Positions 60,669 to 64,000 of a stretch of DNA of 64,000 bases are shown in pieces. The DNA lies in contig NZ_PVZC01000008.1 of the NCBI RefSeq assembly GCF_003002095.1, forward strand, positions 62,001-126,000, given 5' to 3'. The translations under genes and the position numbers were made by a program. This DNA comes from Allonocardiopsis opalescens (lineage in GTDB: Bacteria > Actinomycetota > Actinomycetes > Streptosporangiales > Streptosporangiaceae). Positions within the stretch are counted from its first letter, which is position 1. The number at the start of each line of letters is the position of its first letter. The notes under the pieces were generated by a model that made no database searches, had not been told where the DNA came from, and saw only the letters and a list, made by a program, of their open reading frames with translations.

Positions 60669-61101
60669 CCCCGGCCGTCGGCCGCCAGCCTACGGGGCCG
60701 GATCGGTACGGCCCGCGCACGAGCCGCGGCCGCCCTCCGGCCCGCCTCTGCGTCGCCGCGCACGGCCGGTCCGGCACCGGCCGTACCGAGCGCCGGCACC
60801 GACCCGGCGCCCTCCACGGCTCCGGCCGCCGGTGCGGCACCCGTCCGACCGCCGGGCGGCGTCTCGCCGCACGAGCGCGGCTCCGCCGCTCGACCCGCGC
60901 GATCCAGGAGAACGGCTCCAACGGCGTCGGTGCCGAACGCGTCGTCCGGCCCCCTGACCGCCGCGCCATATCTGTGTGCCCTGCCCTTCGGGGTCATAGC
61001 GGCCACCGCCGCGGAGGGCGACGATGCGCGAAACAGCGCTCCCACGGCTTCGCGCACCCGGTCGCCGGCAGCTGGGCCCAGTGCGCGGGAGGGCAGGACC
61101 G
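60669..61101. other. 433-base region between divergent histidine kinase and hypothetical genes
   Basis: No gene is supported. It must hold two divergent promoters. The last 78 bases could instead be coding, because an in-frame ATG at 61024 also has a good ribosome site (GGAGGG). Confidence 0.35.
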
Positions 61102-61977
61102 ATGGCGCACAACACCGCGTGTGCGAACGCCCGGCGGCATGCGTGCCGATGCGTCGGTTGCGGCGGCGCCCAGCACGGCTGGCCGGGGCGGCTCGCCGCC
61201 GCCGGGGACGCCGCCGCGCGGGCCCGTCTCCGCGCAGCGGCCGACCGCGCCTGGGCGCAGGCCGCGGGCACACGGTCCACCCGGCCGACGAAGCCGATGA
61301 GGGAGGCGGCGATGGACTGCGTGGCGGCCGACGCGGTCGACTGGCTCGCCGCCCGTCCCGAATCCGCTCGGCTCCTCGCGGCGATCGGCACCGGACTCAC
61401 CGATGACGTCCTCGCCCGTCTGGACTCGAACGGGGAAACGACCCAGCACACGCAGGAGACCCGCCGCCCTGAGGGAGCCGCCGCGAGTCCCGTCGAGGAC
61501 GGCGGCGGGTCGGCGGACACGGCGGAGCGCGTCTCAAGCGCCGGACTGAGGGAGATCATCGTCCGCCGGCGCCATCACTTCTGGTGCGATCTGCTGCTCG
61601 CGTTCGCCACCGCACTCGAATCCGCCGACGCGCGGCTCGACCGGGTACCGGACTCCGTCTCCTCGGCCCTGCTCGGCGACCGGGACACGGCGGACGCCCA
61701 GCCCTTGAGCTCGGTCCTCGCGGACGCCGCCGTGCGTTCGGTGGTGCACCTGGCCTGGCGGCTGCTCGGCCGCCTGCTCGATCCGGTCCAGGCCGACGGC
61801 CTGCCCCTGGTGCTCCGGGTCCTGGCCGCGCTGATCTGTCCGACGCCCGAGGAGCATCCCGGGCTCGTCCGCGGCTGCCTCGGCCCCTTGGCGGACGAGG
61901 TGGTCGGGCAGGAGACGCGCGAGCGGCTGCTCGCCTCGTTTCCGGCGGAGCGCTTCGCCTCCTTCCTCGCCGCCTGA
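61102..61977 (+). CDS. Cys/His-motif hypothetical protein
   Basis: A 291-residue soluble protein of unknown function. The N terminus carries a compact Cys/His cluster, CANARRHACRCVGCGGAQHG, which looks like a small zinc-binding knuckle. A helical N-terminal region (MREAAMDCVAADAVDWLAAR), a low-complexity linker (about 125-155) and a helical C-terminal domain (LREIIVRRRHHFWCDLLLAF and LRVLAALICPTPEEHPGLVR) follow. I have the impression that this N-terminal cluster recurs in uncharacterised actinobacterial proteins but cannot name the family. ATG 61102 has GGAGGG upstream; 61024 is an alternative. Confidence 0.65.
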   Translation: MAHNTACANARRHACRCVGCGGAQHGWPGRLAAAGDAAARARLRAAADRAWAQAAGTRSTRPTKPMREAAMDCVAADAVDWLAARPESARLLAAIGTGLTDDVLARLDSNGETTQHTQETRRPEGAAASPVEDGGGSADTAERVSSAGLREIIVRRRHHFWCDLLLAFATALESADARLDRVPDSVSSALLGDRDTADAQPLSSVLADAAVRSVVHLAWRLLGRLLDPVQADGLPLVLRVLAALICPTPEEHPGLVRGCLGPLADEVVGQETRERLLASFPAERFASFLAA

Positions 61978-62142
61978 CACGGAGCCGCCGGCCCGTCCGG
62001 TGCCGCCGCGGTCCGGGTGATCTCGCCCGGCCGCCGCCGTGACGGCGGCCCGGTGGCGGGGTAGTGGCCGCGCGATCCGGGCCCGTGTGTGCGGGACGGA
62101 GTGGACCTGGGGCCGCGTGGTCGCGGCCGAGAAGGAGGAGAC

Positions 62143-62535
62143 GTGTCTGTGATCCCGTCCGAGCGAGAGGACATCCTGCACAAGCTCGCGTTCGCGCACA
62201 TCGCGACGATCGGGCCGAACGGCGAGCCGCAGTCGAGTCCGGTGTGGTTCGAGTGGGACGGCACCTTCGTGAAGTTCAGTCAGACCTCGACAAGGCAGAA
62301 GTTCCGGAACCTCGAACGGGACCCCCGGATCGCGCTGTCGGTGCACGACCCGGACAATCCGTATCGGTATCTGGAGATCCGGGGCCGGGTGGAGCGCTTC
62401 GACCGCGACCACGGCGACGCGTTCATCAACGCGATGGCCAAGAAGTACCTGGGCGAGGACGTGTACCCGTGGGCGCAGCCCGGCGACGAGCGGCACGTGG
62501 TGGTGGTGCGGCCGGAGCACACGACGCAGCAGTGA
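62143..62535 (+). CDS. PPOX-class F420-dependent oxidoreductase
   Basis: A 130-residue split-barrel flavin/deazaflavin-binding protein. Blocks typical of the F420-dependent PPOX group are DILHKLAFAHIATIGPNGEP, SSPVWFEWDGTFVKFSQTST, RQKFRNLERDPRIALSV and YRYLEIRGRVE. Such enzymes reduce diverse substrates with F420H2; the natural substrate is unknown. GTG 62143 has GGAGGAG just upstream; GTG 62149 is an alternative. A perfect hairpin follows the stop. Confidence 0.92.
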   Translation: MSVIPSEREDILHKLAFAHIATIGPNGEPQSSPVWFEWDGTFVKFSQTSTRQKFRNLERDPRIALSVHDPDNPYRYLEIRGRVERFDRDHGDAFINAMAKKYLGEDVYPWAQPGDERHVVVVRPEHTTQQ

Positions 62536-62541
62536 ACAGGG

Positions 62542-62581
62542 CACCGGGCGGTCCGCCGGCTCGGCCGCGGACCGCCCGGTG
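62542..62581 (+). terminator. terminator of the F420-dependent oxidoreductase gene
   Basis: A perfect 15-bp stem (62542-62556 with 62567-62581, CACCGGGCGGTCCGC) closes a 10-base loop, 6 bases after the stop codon. Confidence 0.75.
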
Positions 62582-62606
62582 TGCCCGGGCGCACAAGGGA
62601 ACGATA

Positions 62607-62646
62607 TTGCGTTATCGATTGAAAACACTAATATTGCCCGATAACG
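62607..62646 (+). promoter_or_regulatory. AT-rich promoter with TetR-type operator
   Basis: TTGCGT (62607-62612), a 16-base spacer and TAATAT (62629-62634) make a good sigma-70-type promoter. CGTTATCG (62610-62617) and CGATAACG (62639-62646) are perfect 8-bp inverted arms that straddle it. The heptamer ATATTGC also occurs twice (62604-62610, 62631-62637). It lies 81 bases before the TetR gene, whose product probably binds here and controls the MMPL gene downstream. Confidence 0.7.
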
Positions 62647-62727
62647 ACGTGGCGCGGCGGGCCGGTCCTGTCCGCGCTTCGCCGTGTTCGGGGCCGGCTC
62701 GGGGCGAGCACAGGGGGACGGGGAGCC

Positions 62728-63402
62728 ATGGGTGTGCACGCGGCGGCGGGCGGAGCCGTGTCCGCTGAGCCTCCGGAGGGCGCCGACTCCCCCGCCCGCG
62801 GCCGCCGGCGCTTCTCCGACGTGGTGGCGGCGGAGATCCTGGACGCGGCGCTGGCCGAGTTCGCCGCGCACGGCTTCGAGGGTGCGTCCACCCGCGCGAT
62901 CGCGCAGCGGGCCGGTGCGCACCAGCCGCAGATCAACTACTACTTCTCCACCAAGGAAGCGCTCTGGCGCGCCGCGATGGACCGGCTCTTCGCGGAGCTC
63001 GGCGAGGTCCTCGACGGGCTGGACATCGCGGGCGACCCGCAGGCGCACGCCGTCACGGCGCTGCGCAGGTTCGCGCGCTTCGCCGCCAGGCGCCCGGAGC
63101 TGCACCAGATCATGTCGCTGGAGTCCACCTCCGACTCCGCGCGACTGCGCTGGCTGACCGAGCGCCACGTCCGGCCGCTCTACGACCTCTTCGTGCACGC
63201 CTGGACCCGGATGCGCGCGGCCGGGGTCACCGTCGACCTGGATCCCCCGCGCGCCTTCCACCTGCTCGTCGCCTTCGGCGCCGTCCCGTTCGCGCAGGCG
63301 CCGTGGCTGCGAATGGTGACCGGTGTCGAGCCCTCGCGCCAGGAGTGGGCCGACGAGCACGCCGACCGCCTGATCGCCCTGCTGCTGCCCGGGCTCGCCT
63401 GA
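62728..63402 (+). CDS. TetR family transcriptional regulator
   Basis: A 224-residue regulator. The helix-turn-helix is EILDAALAEFAAHGFEGAST then IAQRAGAHQPQINYYFSTKE (residues about 35-75), followed by a helical ligand domain. It lies 81 bases before an MMPL transporter gene on the same strand, under an AT-rich promoter with an inverted repeat; the pair resembles drug- or lipid-responsive repressor/exporter units. ATG 62728 follows GGGGAG. Confidence 0.93.
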   Translation: MGVHAAAGGAVSAEPPEGADSPARGRRRFSDVVAAEILDAALAEFAAHGFEGASTRAIAQRAGAHQPQINYYFSTKEALWRAAMDRLFAELGEVLDGLDIAGDPQAHAVTALRRFARFAARRPELHQIMSLESTSDSARLRWLTERHVRPLYDLFVHAWTRMRAAGVTVDLDPPRAFHLLVAFGAVPFAQAPWLRMVTGVEPSRQEWADEHADRLIALLLPGLA

Positions 63403-63483
63403 TCCCGTGAGCCAGCGCCCCGCCCCCCGGCCGGCCCGCCTCCTCGGGCCCGCCACCCGACCCGACCCGAGGTAACTCCTTCG

Positions 63484-64000
63484 ATGGCTGCACTCCTGTA
63501 CCGGCTGGGCCGCTTCTCCTACCGGCGCCGCTGGATCGTGCTCGGCGCCTGGATGGCGACGCTGGTGGTGCTCGGCCTGGCCGCGCTGGCCTTCCGCGGC
63601 CCCACCGAGGACTCCTTCACCATCCCCGGCACCGAGTCCCAGCGCACGCTGGACATGCTGGACCAGCGCTTCCCCGAGCGCAGCGGCGGCAGCGCCCGCG
63701 CGGTCTTCCAGGTGCCCGCCGGCGCCGACGTCACCGACGAGCGCTACCAGGAGGCCATCGCCGCGTCGGTGGCCGAGATGGAGGACGTCGACGGCGTCGA
63801 GTCGGCCATGGACCCCTTCGGCCTGGTGGAGACGGCGCGGCAGACCTATGACGAGGAGATCGACGCCGCCATCGCCGACGCGCAGGCCCAGGCCCGCGAG
63901 ACGGCGCGCGACATGGTGCGCGAGGCCGCCCGCGAGCAGGCGTCCGCGCAGATCCCGGAGGGCACCCCCGACCGCGAGCAGCTGCTGGAGTTCGCCGAGT
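63484..64000 (+). CDS. MMPL family transporter, N-terminal part (runs off the right edge)
   Basis: The first 172 residues of an RND-superfamily MMPL exporter. The N terminus MAALLYRLGRFSYRRRWIVL leads into one membrane helix (LGAWMATLVVLGLAALAF). The periplasmic porter domain begins FTIPGTESQRTLDMLDQRFP, with VDGVESAMDPF; an acidic/Arg helical segment with coiled-coil character (RETARDMVREAAREQA) follows. No stop before the window end. GAGGTAA precedes ATG 63484. MMPL proteins export lipids or drugs; control by the adjacent TetR is likely. Confidence 0.93.
   Translation, partial: MAALLYRLGRFSYRRRWIVLGAWMATLVVLGLAALAFRGPTEDSFTIPGTESQRTLDMLDQRFPERSGGSARAVFQVPAGADVTDERYQEAIAASVAEMEDVDGVESAMDPFGLVETARQTYDEEIDAAIADAQAQARETARDMVREAAREQASAQIPEGTPDREQLLEFAE

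Overview
The window is very GC-rich DNA from a sporulating filamentous actinomycete. The closest fit by recognisable content is the Nocardiopsaceae group (Thermobifida / Nocardiopsis / Streptomonospora-like). Evidence: phosphatidylinositol-mannoside genes, an SsgA-like sporulation gene, a Streptomyces-type conservon (cvnABCD), an F420-dependent oxidoreductase, and Thermobifida-like GH74 xyloglucanase and cutinase genes. This placement is inference from gene content, not a phylogeny.

Left part (1-27.4 kb): this is the conserved actinobacterial block ruvC-ruvA-ruvB, yebC, pdxT, pdxS, pimA, PIM acyltransferase, pgsA, HIT hydrolase, thrS, mostly on the minus strand. It is broken by lineage-specific insertions: a small antitoxin gene with an internally deleted toxin remnant (1.4-1.8 kb), a MarR-GNAT fusion, a TetR/CPBP-protease pair, and an island between pgsA and the HIT gene (EF-G2, an EF-hand miniprotein, a two-gene HTTM unit, a DCC oxidoreductase, a Flp-pilin-like secreted protein). 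The most unusual insertion is a four-gene operon between thrS and the HIT gene (20.2-24.6 kb): Nudix-HTH regulator, J-domain/degenerate-kinase fusion, VWA protein and a divergent adenylosuccinate-synthetase paralogue. It is translationally coupled at two junctions and headed by a palindrome.

Middle part (27.4-37.8 kb): tRNA-Val, three tandem 101-bp repeats, a complete conservon, aminodeoxychorismate lyase, tRNA-Gly, a large LuxR (LAL) regulator whose Walker A motif lacks the lysine, and a secreted cutinase of the PET-hydrolase family.

Right part (37.8-57.1 kb): a xyloglucan-utilisation locus. It holds a secreted GH74-CBM2 endo-xyloglucanase, an ABC importer for oligosaccharides without its own ATPase, and putatively intracellular GH42 beta-galactosidase, GH31 alpha-xylosidase and GH3 beta-glycosidase. 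It also holds two regulators, LacI and ROK. The same perfect 14-bp palindrome lies before the GH3 gene and before lacI, 13 kb apart, so one LacI protein probably ties the two ends together. A Bacillus-XylR-like operator lies between the ROK gene and the importer. Two copies of a ~120-bp intergenic element with conserved internal spacing sit upstream of GH3 and GH31.

Right end (57.1-64 kb): FkbM methyltransferase, a two-component system, a Cys-rich hypothetical protein, an F420-type oxidoreductase, and a TetR regulator with an AT-rich promoter/operator upstream of an MMPL transporter that runs off the window. I saw no CRISPR array, insertion sequence or prophage. Many gene pairs end in long perfect GC-rich hairpins.
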